Shown here piece after piece: positions 24,970 through 33,877 of a stretch of 43,927 bases of DNA; the stretch's first letter is position 1, and every line of letters starts with the position of its first letter. The notes under the pieces were generated by a model. That model made no database searches and was not told the DNA's origin. It worked only from the letters and a program-made list of their open reading frames with translations. The position numbers and the translations under genes were made by a program. This stretch comes from Sphingomonas sp. IC-56 (GTDB lineage: Bacteria; Pseudomonadota; Alphaproteobacteria; Sphingomonadales; Sphingomonadaceae): NCBI RefSeq assembly GCF_021043375.1, contig NZ_JAJNDV010000008.1:1-43927 (forward strand), written 5' to 3'.

Positions 24970-27969
24970 ATGAAGGCGAAGTGGCTGCTTGGCGCAGCGA
25001 TGATCATGGCGCCGCTGCCGGTGCTTGCGCAATCTCCCTCCGTGTATCGCAGTGCTCCCAACGATCCGCGCGCAATAACCGTGCGCGGTGTCGGCGATGG
25101 GGTCGCCGACGACAGCGCCGCGATCCAGCAGGCGATCGATGCCGCCGCCAAGAGCGGCCATGGGGGCGTCGTCTTCCTGCCCTCTGGCCGCTACCGGATC
25201 AGCCGCACGATCTTTGTGCGATCAGCAGTGCGGGTGTTCGGCGTAGGCCCCACTCGGCCCGAGATCGTGCTGGCCGACAACAGCACGGGCTTTGGCTCGG
25301 GCGTCGCGGCGATGGTCAGCTTCACCGGCGAGGACCAGTACCGCGCTGGCAAGGTGCCGGTTCCGCCGCCCACCAGCGTACCCTTTAATCCCAACATCTT
25401 CGATGCGACGTCGAGCACCTTTTACTCGGCACTTTCCAATGTGAATTTCCGGATCGGTGCGGGGAATGCTGGTGCGGTCGCGGTGCGATTCCGCGTCGCG
25501 CAGCATGGCTATCTGCGCCATGTCGACTTCCACACCGGATCGGGCCTCGCCGGCGTCTATCAGGCCGGCAACGAGTTCGAGAATCTGCGCTTCTTTGGCG
25601 GGCGCTATGGCATCATGTCGGAAAAGACGTCGCCCGCCTGGCAGTTCACGCTGATAGATTCCGAGTTCCAGGGCCAGCGCGACGCGGCGATTCGCGAGCA
25701 TGAAGTGGATCTGACCCTGGTCAACGTGTCAATCAAGGACACGCCGGTCGGGATCGAGATCGATCGCGGTTATTCGGACTCGCTGTTCGGCAAGCAGGTG
25801 CGGTTCGAGAATGTGTCGAACGCAGCCGTGCTGGTTTCCGAGGAAAACAGCGTCTTCACCCAAGTCGGCTTTGCCGATGCGGTGGCGGTCAACACGCCGA
25901 CCTTTGCGCGCTTCCGCGACAGCGGGAAGACCGTGGCGGGCTCCGGCGCCCGCTATCAGGTCAAGGACTTCTCCTACGGATTGAAGCTGCCGGGGCTGGG
26001 CACGATCGGCGACTATGCGACGGACGTGGAGATGGCGCCGCTCCGCCGCGCGCCGGCGCGGCCTGCACCGAAGATCCGCGCGCTACCGCCGGTGTCGCAA
26101 TGGACCAATGTCCGCGACCTGGGCGTAAAGGGCGACGACACCACCGACGATACCGCCGCGCTCCAGCGGGCGATCGACACCCACCGCGTGCTGTATTTCC
26201 CGATGGGCCGCTATCGCGTGACCGATACGCTGAAGCTGCGGCCCGACAGCGTGCTGATCGCGCTCCACCCTAGCCTCACCCACATCTATCTGCCTGACGA
26301 GACGCCCGCCTATATGGGCGTGGGCGGCCCCAAGGCGCTGATCCAGAGCGCCAAGGGCGGCAACGCCATCGTGCACGGCCTGGGGCTGTGGACCGGGGGC
26401 GTGAACCCGCGCGCGACTGCGCTGCTATGGCGTGCCGGCGAAGCGTCGGAAGTCAACGACGTCAAGATCCAGGGCGGTGGCGGCACCGTGCTGACCAAAG
26501 GTAGTCCGATCGGTTTTGGGGATCCGCGTGCACGCTTTGACGGCCAATATCCCAGCATCTGGGTGACGGATGGCGGCGGCGGTACCTTTGCGGCGCTGTG
26601 GTCGCCCAACACGCTGTCTTCGGCGGGCTTCTATGTGTCGGACACCAAGACGCCGGGCCATGTCTACCAGCTGTCGGCCGAGCATCATTACCGCGCCGAA
26701 ATCGTGCTGAAGAACGTCGAGAATTGGGAGTTCCTGGCGCCCCAGACCGAGCAGGAAGTGCAGGACGGCGTCAACGCGGTCTCCACCGAGTTCCACAACT
26801 CGCGCAACATCCTGTTCGCCAATTATCACGGCTATCGCGTGACGCGGACGATCAAGCCGATGGACGCGGCGGTGAAGCTGTACAATTCGGCAGAGATCCG
26901 CTTCCGTAACGTCCATGTGAACGCCGAGAGCGGCTTTGCGAGCTGCGACACCAAGGGCTGCGGCACGTTTCTGCGCGCGAGCAAGTTCCCGTTCGAGAAC
27001 TCGATCAAGGACATGACGCGCCAGCAGGAGGTCCGCGAGCGCGAGTTCGCGCGGCTCGACCTGCCGGCAGCACCCACGGCCGCTGCGACGCAGCCCGCGA
27101 TCCCGGTATCGCCGGGGGTCCAAAAGCTGGCCGACGGCTTCTATTCGATCGCCGGCGGGGCGGTGGACGCCAACGGCAAGCTGTACTTCATTGACCGCTT
27201 CTTCCAGCGCATCCATGGCTGGTCCAAGGCCGAAGGGTTGTCGATCGTCGCCGACGCGCCGGTTGACGGGGTGAACCTGGCGGTGGACCGTTCGGGTGAC
27301 CTGATGGTGCTCTCTTCTGCCGGGCGCGATGGCACCGTCTTCAGCATCGACCCCAAAAAGCCGCATGATGTTCGCGTGATCGCCCCCACGGCCACGCGCG
27401 CGCGCAAGGGAGCAGCGACGCTGCTGCCGGTGAATGTCTGGGCCAATGGCGAGTTTGCGGACCGGATCGATCCCAAGACCTATGCCTATCCGCCACTTTC
27501 CGAGTTCTTCACCTCGAAGATGGGGGAAGCCAAGCCGCAGGAATATGTCTCGCCCGATGGATCGCTGGTGCTGCCTGCCTTCCGGGTGTGGAACCAGGGT
27601 CCGGACGATCATCGCGGCTGGCGCTGGTCGGATACGCTCGACGCGCATGGGCTGGTGGCGGCCGATGCGAACGGCCGTGTCGTGCTGACCAACGCGTCGG
27701 AGAACCGGACCTATAGCGGCGTGGTGGGCGATGCCGGCCGCGTGACCGATTTGAAGGTCGTCGCCGATCGCGGTGGCGAGAGCGTGGCCCGCGACGATGC
27801 TGGCAATCTCTATGTCGCGAATGGGCAGGTGTTCGTCTACGGGCCGGACGGACGGCTGTTACGCCGCATCGACGTGCCCGAGCGCCCGCTCCAGCTGGTG
27901 CTTGGCGGGTCGGACCGGCGCACGCTGTTCATCCTCACCCATCATGCGCTGTATGGAGCGGCGCTCTAG
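24970..27969 (+). CDS. Secreted tandem beta-helix protein with C-terminal beta-propeller, paralog 2
   Basis: A 999-residue exported protein; signal peptide ends near LPVLAQS. It has the same design as the product of 18524-21574: a first beta-helix opening DGVADDSAAIQQAIDAAAKS then VFLPSGRYRISRTIFV, a second opening NVRDLGVKGDDTTDDTAALQ then VLYFPMGRYRVTDTLKL, and a C-terminal propeller with YSIAGGAVDANGKLYFIDR and NLYVANGQVFVYGPDG. The block RFRNVHVNAESGFA is identical in both paralogs, with nearly identical CDTxGCGTxLRASK after it. Start ATG 24970 has GGGGAGCGGAG upstream. It follows the LuxR-type gene on the same strand and ends before a strong hairpin. A glycan-degrading role is inferred. 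Confidence 0.82.
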   Translation: MKAKWLLGAAMIMAPLPVLAQSPSVYRSAPNDPRAITVRGVGDGVADDSAAIQQAIDAAAKSGHGGVVFLPSGRYRISRTIFVRSAVRVFGVGPTRPEIVLADNSTGFGSGVAAMVSFTGEDQYRAGKVPVPPPTSVPFNPNIFDATSSTFYSALSNVNFRIGAGNAGAVAVRFRVAQHGYLRHVDFHTGSGLAGVYQAGNEFENLRFFGGRYGIMSEKTSPAWQFTLIDSEFQGQRDAAIREHEVDLTLVNVSIKDTPVGIEIDRGYSDSLFGKQVRFENVSNAAVLVSEENSVFTQVGFADAVAVNTPTFARFRDSGKTVAGSGARYQVKDFSYGLKLPGLGTIGDYATDVEMAPLRRAPARPAPKIRALPPVSQWTNVRDLGVKGDDTTDDTAALQRAIDTHRVLYFPMGRYRVTDTLKLRPDSVLIALHPSLTHIYLPDETPAYMGVGGPKALIQSAKGGNAIVHGLGLWTGGVNPRATALLWRAGEASEVNDVKIQGGGGTVLTKGSPIGFGDPRARFDGQYPSIWVTDGGGGTFAALWSPNTLSSAGFYVSDTKTPGHVYQLSAEHHYRAEIVLKNVENWEFLAPQTEQEVQDGVNAVSTEFHNSRNILFANYHGYRVTRTIKPMDAAVKLYNSAEIRFRNVHVNAESGFASCDTKGCGTFLRASKFPFENSIKDMTRQQEVREREFARLDLPAAPTAAATQPAIPVSPGVQKLADGFYSIAGGAVDANGKLYFIDRFFQRIHGWSKAEGLSIVADAPVDGVNLAVDRSGDLMVLSSAGRDGTVFSIDPKKPHDVRVIAPTATRARKGAATLLPVNVWANGEFADRIDPKTYAYPPLSEFFTSKMGEAKPQEYVSPDGSLVLPAFRVWNQGPDDHRGWRWSDTLDAHGLVAADANGRVVLTNASENRTYSGVVGDAGRVTDLKVVADRGGESVARDDAGNLYVANGQVFVYGPDGRLLRRIDVPERPLQLVLGGSDRRTLFILTHHALYGAAL

Positions 27970-28009
27970 CCGAGCGATGACCTGCGTTCCGGCCGCACCC
28001 GTGTGATTG

Positions 28010-28042
28010 CAGAGGCGGCGCGCCATCCCGCCGCCGCCTCTG
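28010..28042. terminator. Hairpin terminator between convergent genes
   Basis: CAGAGGCGGC-N13-GCCGCCTCTG, a perfect ten-base stem between the stop of beta-helix gene 2 and the stop of the thioesterase gene. Position supports a two-way terminator; the downstream T content is low. Confidence 0.65.
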
Positions 28043-28072
28043 GATACTTAACTTCCGGCGACTTGAGGAGGC

Positions 28073-28489
28073 TCAGCCTTCCTTGACGAAGAAGCGATCG
28101 ATGACGTTCTGGGCCAGACGCGCAGGCTTGAGCGTTTCTGCGTCCAGGCAGCACCAACTCGACTTCACTTCGGCGAGCACTTCCGAACCGCGCTTGATAA
28201 CGGTTTCGTAGAAAGCGCGGGCGCCATGCACCTTTTCGAGCAGCACGGTGGCGACCACTTCGTCCTCAAGGAACGCGGGGCGGCGATAGGTGATCTCGTG
28301 CTTGAGCGCGACCCACAGATGCTGGCCGACGACGTCGCTGGGCGCGAGGCGCTGCCAATGGTCGATCACCGCGGCCTGCACCCATTTCAAATAGCTGGCG
28401 TTGTTCACATGCCCCATGAAGTCGATGTCATCCTGTGCCACATCGACGGAGAAATCATGCGGAAGTGCGGTTGCGGCCATGTTCGTCAT
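28073..28489 (-). CDS. 4HBT-fold acyl-CoA thioesterase
   Basis: A hot-dog-fold thioesterase of 138 residues (YbgC/4HBT-like). The family signature DIDFMGHVNNASYLKWVQ carries the catalytic aspartate and GHVNN turn; LKHEITYRRPAFLEDEV and the final AEVKSSWCCLD fit the fold. It should cleave an acyl-CoA, but the chain is unknown. The start at 28489 (MTNMAATALPHDF) or 28480 cannot be decided; neither has a strong ribosome site. An open frame continues upstream to 28579 but is judged non-coding. It lies 90 bases after the DauA-like oxidoreductase gene on the same strand. Confidence 0.85.
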   Translation of the reverse strand: MTNMAATALPHDFSVDVAQDDIDFMGHVNNASYLKWVQAAVIDHWQRLAPSDVVGQHLWVALKHEITYRRPAFLEDEVVATVLLEKVHGARAFYETVIKRGSEVLAEVKSSWCCLDAETLKPARLAQNVIDRFFVKEG

Positions 28490-28579
28490 TCTAGCCGATA
28501 CGCAGCGTCCTAGCGAGTCGTTCCCGCCAAAAGCTTTGATATCCCTGATGCTCGAAATGCTTGGGGGCCGCGCGTCCAT

Positions 28580-29653
28580 CTAGAAGCGGGTTGGAGCATA
28601 GGGTGCCGGGTCGATGCCGGTATCGCTGGTCCGACCCACCAGCAGCGCGGCGGCAAGCTTGGCGGCGGCGGGCGCGGTCTGGATGCCGAACCCGCCCTGC
28701 CCCGCGCACCAGAAAAAGCCGGGCACCTGCGCATCGAAGCCATAAACCGGCAGGCGGTCGGGCGCGAAGCTGCGTAGCCCCGCCCATTTATGCTCCAGCC
28801 GGGCGACGCGCCAATCGACCACCTGCTCGAACCGGTGGATGGCGAGCGCGACGTCCAGTTCCTCGGGCGCGGCATCGCACGGGTCGCTGGCGGTTTCATC
28901 ATGCGGGCTGAGCCAGAGGCGGCCGCCGGCTTCGGGCTTGAAGTAGAAGCTGCCGCCGATGTGCTGGACATGCGGGGCCGATGTCGGGGGCGCCGGATCG
29001 GTCTCGAGCTGGAGCATGGTCCGGCGGTACGGCTGGATGCCGAGCGGGCGCGCGCCCGCGGCTTGCGCGACCGAGTCGGCCCAGGCGCCCGCGGCGTTGA
29101 CCAGCAGCCCAGCGGAGAAACTGTCCGCTTCGGTGCGCAACTGCCAGCCTGCGCCATCGCGCTGCGCGGTCTGAAGGCCGGCGGATACGGCGAGGTCTGC
29201 GCCGCCGTTGCGCGCCGCCGCCAGATACCAGGCGTGCAGTGCCGCCACGTCGATATAGGCGCAACTCGGTTCGAAGACCCCGAGCGTCCAGTCGGGGCGC
29301 AAGCCAGGCAGATAGCCGCGCGGATCGACCGCGTGCAACTCGACGCCGGTGCCGGCGAACTCGGCCAGGAACGCGTCGACTGCCCCCGCCTCCGTACTCC
29401 GGGCGATGTGCAGCGCGCCGAGCGGGTCGAGAAAGCCGCCTTCGCGCAGGGACGGGCCTGAGGCCGTGGTGAGCGGCTGGATGCCCGGCCCGCCATAGGT
29501 TTCCGACCAGAAGGCAGCCGAACGGCCCGTCGCGTGGTAGCCGGGCCGCTCCTCGGCCTCGAGCAGCAGCACGCTGGTGTGCGGTGCGAGCTCGGCGGCC
29601 AGGCTGGCGCCGGCGATTCCCGCGCCGACAATGGCGATGTCGTACCGCTTCAC
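28580..29653 (-). CDS. FAD-dependent amino acid oxidoreductase, D-arginine dehydrogenase-like
   Basis: A 357-residue DAO-family flavoprotein. The N-terminal FAD-binding motif is DIAIVGAGIAGASLAAELA, followed by GYHATGRSAAFWSETYG. The C-terminal part LEHKWAGLRSFAPDRLPVYG and FFWCAGQGGFGIQTAPA is close in character to the DauA (D-arginine dehydrogenase) group, so oxidation of a D-amino acid or another secondary/primary amine is likely. The start is the GTG at 29653, whose GTGA overlaps the stop of the upstream alpha/beta hydrolase gene, so the two are coupled. The open frame extends further upstream inside the hydrolase gene and is rejected. The exact substrate is unproven. Confidence 0.86.
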   Translation of the reverse strand: MKRYDIAIVGAGIAGASLAAELAPHTSVLLLEAEERPGYHATGRSAAFWSETYGGPGIQPLTTASGPSLREGGFLDPLGALHIARSTEAGAVDAFLAEFAGTGVELHAVDPRGYLPGLRPDWTLGVFEPSCAYIDVAALHAWYLAAARNGGADLAVSAGLQTAQRDGAGWQLRTEADSFSAGLLVNAAGAWADSVAQAAGARPLGIQPYRRTMLQLETDPAPPTSAPHVQHIGGSFYFKPEAGGRLWLSPHDETASDPCDAAPEELDVALAIHRFEQVVDWRVARLEHKWAGLRSFAPDRLPVYGFDAQVPGFFWCAGQGGFGIQTAPAAAKLAAALLVGRTSDTGIDPAPYAPTRF

Positions 29654-30597
29654 GGCGTCGGGGCCCGCTGTGCAAGGAAGGCGTCGATCTCGCCGAGTGC
29701 GCGGTTTCGCACGGCGTCCACCTCGCGCAGGATTTCGTGCGCGCTCTCGGCGCCAAAGGTGACGACCCCGCAAGCGGGGATGCGCGGGGCGAGGCGCAGC
29801 GCCGCGCGCGGATCGACCAGCGCGTCGGCGGTCGCGACCAGCATCAGAACCGGCGTGGCGATGCGCTCCAGGCGCGGATCGCCGGCGAGTTGGCGCATCG
29901 ACTTGAACCCCTCGATCACCCAGCGCCAGCTTGGCGGGCCGGTGAGGAGGTCGCTCTGGTGCGTCTGCCACCATATCTCATCGGAATAACGGTCGGTGTC
30001 GTGTGTCAGCAGCGTGTTGCGGGTGGTGGTGGTATAAGGCTTTTCATTACCCTTCCAAGCGGGGCGCGCCATGTCGCCCATGCCGCCCATCAGCTGCGCG
30101 GCACGTTCGGCAAACGGGCCGAAGATGCCGTGGCGGAAGCCGAGCATCGGCGCCACCAGCACCGCCGCGTCGGGTGCAATTGCCTCCTCGGCCAGCGCGC
30201 GCAGCAGGACGTGCCCGCCCATCGAATGCCCCATGACCACATGCGGCCCCGGCGTGGCGGCGGCCCATTCCGCATAGAACGCAGCCAGGTCGGCGACGTA
30301 GCGGCCATAATCGTCGATGTGGCCGCAGTTCGCGGCCTTGGTGCAGCGGCCCGATCCGCCCTGCCCCCGCCAGTCGAACGACGTGACGTGCCACCCCTGT
30401 GCGTGCCAGTGGGCAAGCGACTCGAGATACTTCTCAGCCATGTCGCCGCGCCCGCCCTGGAACAGGATGGAGCCGCGCGGCGCATCCGAGTCGGAGCGCC
30501 AATCGAACACCCGCATTTCCCAACCGTCCTGAGCGGCCCAGCGGCGGACCTGCGCACCGGGCGGCAGCGCGCGGCGGTCTATCAGGGAAGTTGCCAT
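29650..30597 (-). CDS. Alpha/beta hydrolase, lysophospholipase/monoglyceride lipase type
   Basis: A 315-residue serine hydrolase of the PldB/Hydrolase_4 group. The nucleophile elbow is VMGHSMGGHVLL (Ser125), and the oxyanion region is ILFQGGRGDMAEKYLE. The late segment TPVLMLVATADALVDPRAA would give the acid residue and ESAHEILRE the histidine of the triad. No signal peptide is seen, so it is probably cytoplasmic or membrane-associated. It is divergent from cpaA, with only about 46 bases between start codons, and overlaps the downstream oxidoreductase gene by four bases. No Shine-Dalgarno sequence is obvious before its ATG. Confidence 0.88.
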   Translation of the reverse strand: MATSLIDRRALPPGAQVRRWAAQDGWEMRVFDWRSDSDAPRGSILFQGGRGDMAEKYLESLAHWHAQGWHVTSFDWRGQGGSGRCTKAANCGHIDDYGRYVADLAAFYAEWAAATPGPHVVMGHSMGGHVLLRALAEEAIAPDAAVLVAPMLGFRHGIFGPFAERAAQLMGGMGDMARPAWKGNEKPYTTTTRNTLLTHDTDRYSDEIWWQTHQSDLLTGPPSWRWVIEGFKSMRQLAGDPRLERIATPVLMLVATADALVDPRAALRLAPRIPACGVVTFGAESAHEILREVDAVRNRALGEIDAFLAQRAPTP

Positions 30598-30643
30598 GGG
30601 GGGTGGTTACGTTTTGATAAGCCGTCCCGTCTAGGGATTAACC

Positions 30644-31120
30644 GTGATGGGGGACTCGTTCGCACTCTTTCTGATCGGCGCGCTGGCGCTGTTGCTGGTC
30701 TCCGCCGGGGTTCAGGACGCGCGCACGCGTGAGATCGCCAACTGGAAGAATGCGGCGATCGCGCTGCTGGCGCCTGCCTGGTGGTGGGTGAACGGAGTTG
30801 CGCTTTGGCCCGACTTGGCGGTCCAGTTGGGTGTCGCGCTCCTGGTCTTCGCGGTTTTCTTTGGCGCCTTTTGTGCCGGACAGATGGGGGGCGGCGACGT
30901 GAAGATGATCGGCGCGCTGGCGCTGTGGCTGCCGTTGCAGCCGCTGATCTGGATGCTGATCGTCATGTCGCTGCTGGGCGGCGCGCTGACGCTGTTGTTC
31001 CTGGTGGAGCGCTGGATTCGCCACCGTCGCGAGGTGCCGATCGAGATCCCGTACGGCGTCGCGATCGCGATTGCCGGACTACTTACCCTCAACGAACCGA
31101 TCTTTAACCAGTTTCTGTGA
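30644..31120 (+). CDS. cpaA: Prepilin peptidase of the Tad/Flp pilus
   Basis: An A24-family aspartic peptidase in the inner membrane that cuts Flp-type prepilins. The 158-residue length is that of the short CpaA/TadV form without the methylase domain. The two catalytic aspartates are Asp25 in VQDARTREIANW and Asp85 in the GxGD motif MGGGDVKMIG. Five or so membrane segments are visible. The start is GTG 30644 or the ATG directly after it. It heads a plus-strand run of pilus genes; the Flp pilin it should process is not in this window. Confidence 0.9.
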   Translation: MMGDSFALFLIGALALLLVSAGVQDARTREIANWKNAAIALLAPAWWWVNGVALWPDLAVQLGVALLVFAVFFGAFCAGQMGGGDVKMIGALALWLPLQPLIWMLIVMSLLGGALTLLFLVERWIRHRREVPIEIPYGVAIAIAGLLTLNEPIFNQFL

Positions 31121-31173
31121 TGTTTAACGCCGACGCAACCAGTGGGTGGCGTTCTTGAAAAGGCTCGAAGCGA

Positions 31174-32217
31174 ATGGATGCACGCAAGCTCTTCCTGCTG
31201 TCCGGCGCGTTGGTGGTGGCTATCGTCACTGCCTTCATGGCGCGCAGCCTGGTGATCGGCGCGCCTGCCCCTCAGGCAGCCGCAGCACCTGCGGCTACGC
31301 CGGCGAACACCACTGAAGTGATGGTCGCGACTCGTGCGCTGCCGGTCGGCACCATCCTCGACGCAGAGGCCGTCAAGTTCGTTGCCTGGCCCAAGGATCT
31401 GGTCGAGGGCGCCTATATCGTGAAGGGCGAAGGCGAACCCGCCAAGCTGCAGGGCACAGTGGTGCGCTTCGCGATCCCCGCGGGGCAGCCGATCACCCAG
31501 GGCGCGCTGGTGAAGCCCGGCGATCGCGGCTTCCTGGCGGCAGCGCTGGGGCCGGGCATGCGCGCGGTGACCGTGCCGGTGTCGGCGCAGAGCTCGGTCG
31601 CGGGCTTCGTGTTTCCAGGCGACCGAGTCGACCTGGTGCTCACGCAGTCGGTCACCGGCGGGGGCGATGGTCCGCCCCTCAAGGCGTCGGAGACGATCCT
31701 GCGCAACCTGCGCGTGCTCGCCACCGACCAACGCACCGACAAGCAGACCGATGAAAAGGGCAACACGGTTGTCAGCACCTATTCCAACGTGACGCTGGAG
31801 GCGACGCCCAAGATCGCCGAGAAGATCGCGGTGGCGCAGACCGTCGGCGACCTGTCGCTGTCGTTGCGCTCGATTGCGGACAATCAGAGCGAGCTGGAGC
31901 AGGCCATTGCCAGCGGCGAGGTCGAAGTTCCCGCCGATGGCGATCCGCGAAAGGAAAAGGCGATGCTCGCTCGGATCGCCGCGCGACCGATGGAAGGCGC
32001 GTCCACCTTTGCCACCGGCGCCGATGTGTCCCGCTTCCAGCGCAGCACCGTGCCGGGCAAGAACACCAGCAGCGCGTCCGAAAGCAGCGGCCCGGTCAGC
32101 GCCGCACCCGCGCCGGGCGCTCCGGCCGCCGCAGCCGCCCCGGTCCGCCGTGGCCCGGTGGTCACCGTGGTGCGCGGCAACAGCGAAGCCGAAGTCCAGT
32201 TCGGGGGTTCCAAGTGA
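31174..32217 (+). CDS. cpaB: Flp pilus assembly protein CpaB/RcpC
   Basis: A 347-residue periplasmic pilus-assembly protein anchored by an N-terminal membrane segment (KLFLLSGALVVAIVTAFMA). An SAF domain follows (about 47-115, TEVMVATRALPVGTILDAEAVKFVAW), then the RcpC/CpaB domain with AVTVPVSAQSSVAGFVFPGDRVDLVL. The last 70 residues are rich in Ala, Pro and Ser and look disordered. It is thought to work with the CpaC secretin. Its stop overlaps the cpaC start (TGATG). Confidence 0.93.
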   Translation: MDARKLFLLSGALVVAIVTAFMARSLVIGAPAPQAAAAPAATPANTTEVMVATRALPVGTILDAEAVKFVAWPKDLVEGAYIVKGEGEPAKLQGTVVRFAIPAGQPITQGALVKPGDRGFLAAALGPGMRAVTVPVSAQSSVAGFVFPGDRVDLVLTQSVTGGGDGPPLKASETILRNLRVLATDQRTDKQTDEKGNTVVSTYSNVTLEATPKIAEKIAVAQTVGDLSLSLRSIADNQSELEQAIASGEVEVPADGDPRKEKAMLARIAARPMEGASTFATGADVSRFQRSTVPGKNTSSASESSGPVSAAPAPGAPAAAAAPVRRGPVVTVVRGNSEAEVQFGGSK

Positions 32218-33857
32218 TGCGAATGACCAATCTGCCGGCGCGCGCGCTTGCCGCCACCGCGCTGACCGCCATGCTGGCAACCGTTCCCGCCGAGGCGATG
32301 GCGCAGAGCCGCCAGCGCGCGCGGGTGGGCCAGATGCCAGCCGGCTCGCAGCGTCCGACCAGCGAAGTGATGCTCTCCATCGGCGAGGGTGAGATGATCA
32401 CCCTGCCGCAGAGCGTTGCCAATGTCTGGGTGTCGAACCCGACTGTGGCTGACGTCTATGTGACCAATCCGCGCCAGATCAACCTGTTCGGCAAGGCCGA
32501 TGGCGAAGCCACGATCTTTGCCACCAGCGCAAGCGGGGCTGTGGTCTATTCCACCACCGTGCGCGTGAACGCGAACATCACCGCCCTGGACCGCATGCTG
32601 AAGATCGCGATGCCCGACGCGGCCATCCGCGTCACCACCGCGGGGCAGCTGGCGGTGCTGACCGGCACCGTCGCCTCGCCCGACGAGTCGCAGCAGGCCG
32701 AACGGCTGGTCACTGCCGCGCTCAATCCCGGCGTGAATACCAGCGAACCCAATGCCACGCTCAAGATGGCGGTGATCAACCGGCTGAAGACCGCCACCCC
32801 ATTGCAGGTCAACCTGCAGGTGCGCTTCGCTGAGGTAAGCCGCAGCTTCGTCAAGAACATCGGCGTGAACCTCACCAACCGCGACAGCGGTGGCTTCCTG
32901 TTCGGCATTGCCCAGGGCCGCCAGGGATCCTTCACGTATAACAACGGAACGACCACGACGCCGCAGGGCGTCGCGCCTGGTGGGTCGCTGGTCACCTTCC
33001 CGGCACAGAACAACGGCAACACCGTGATTGGCGCGGCGGGCCGGTTCCTCGGCACCGACCTGCTCGCCTCGCTCGACCTGGGTGAGACCATCGGTCAGGT
33101 GACCACGCTGGCCACCCCGAACCTGACGGCGATTTCGGGCGAGACGGCAAACTTCCTGGCGGGCGGCGAGATCCCAATCCCGATCGCGCAGGCGCTTGGC
33201 ACCGTTTCCATCGAGTACAAGCAATATGGCGTCAGCCTGGCGTTCACGCCCACCGTACTCGCGGATGGCCGCATCTCGCTTCGCGTACGCCCGGAAGTGT
33301 CGCAGCTTTCGGCGTCGGGGGCGGTAGCGTTCAACGGCATATCGATTCCCGCCCTGACCACCCGCCGCAGCGAAACCACCGTGGAGATGGGCTCGGGCGA
33401 AAGCATGGTCATCGGTGGGCTGATGCAGAACACGCACAATAACAGCTTCACCAAGACCCCGGGCGCCGCCGACATCCCGATCCTGGGCGCGCTGTTCCGC
33501 TCCAATGCGTTCCAGCGCAACGAGACCGAGCTGATGATCGTGATCACGCCGTATCTCGTGAAGCCGGTCAACGCTAACCAGATCGTCCTGCCGACCGACG
33601 GGTATCAGGCGCCCAATGACCTGCAACGGATTATCGGCGGCCAGTTGAGCGGCATGAGCGGGGGCGAGCGGCCCAAGCCCAGCATGTCGCCTGACAGCGC
33701 CATGCCGACGGTGGGCGCGATGGCGCCGGCGCCAATCACGCCCGCCGCACAGGGCCCCGCGCGCCCCGCCACGCAGGCGGTGAAGCCAAGCGCGGTACCT
33801 GCCTCCACCAACAAGAAGAAGAAGGGCGCCTCTGCGGCCCCCGGCTTCGGCTTCTGA
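32217..33857 (+). CDS. cpaC: Tad pilus outer membrane secretin CpaC/RcpA
   Basis: The outer membrane channel for the Flp pilus, 546 residues from the ATG at 32217 (a GTG one codon earlier and an ATG at 32223 are also possible). A signal peptide ends near VPAEAMAQS. The N-terminal pilus domain (about 40-130) has LSIGEGEMITLPQSVANVWVSNPTVADV, a BON-like segment follows, and the secretin domain starts about 190 (LQVNLQVRFAEVSRSFVKNIGVN) and ends with ADIPILGALFRSNAFQRNETELMIVITPYLV. The C-terminal tail is Pro/Ala/Lys-rich. It is the second structural gene of the operon. Confidence 0.95.
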   Translation: MRMTNLPARALAATALTAMLATVPAEAMAQSRQRARVGQMPAGSQRPTSEVMLSIGEGEMITLPQSVANVWVSNPTVADVYVTNPRQINLFGKADGEATIFATSASGAVVYSTTVRVNANITALDRMLKIAMPDAAIRVTTAGQLAVLTGTVASPDESQQAERLVTAALNPGVNTSEPNATLKMAVINRLKTATPLQVNLQVRFAEVSRSFVKNIGVNLTNRDSGGFLFGIAQGRQGSFTYNNGTTTTPQGVAPGGSLVTFPAQNNGNTVIGAAGRFLGTDLLASLDLGETIGQVTTLATPNLTAISGETANFLAGGEIPIPIAQALGTVSIEYKQYGVSLAFTPTVLADGRISLRVRPEVSQLSASGAVAFNGISIPALTTRRSETTVEMGSGESMVIGGLMQNTHNNSFTKTPGAADIPILGALFRSNAFQRNETELMIVITPYLVKPVNANQIVLPTDGYQAPNDLQRIIGGQLSGMSGGERPKPSMSPDSAMPTVGAMAPAPITPAAQGPARPATQAVKPSAVPASTNKKKKGASAAPGFGF

Positions 33858-33877
33858 TGTCCAGGAGACCCGCAACC

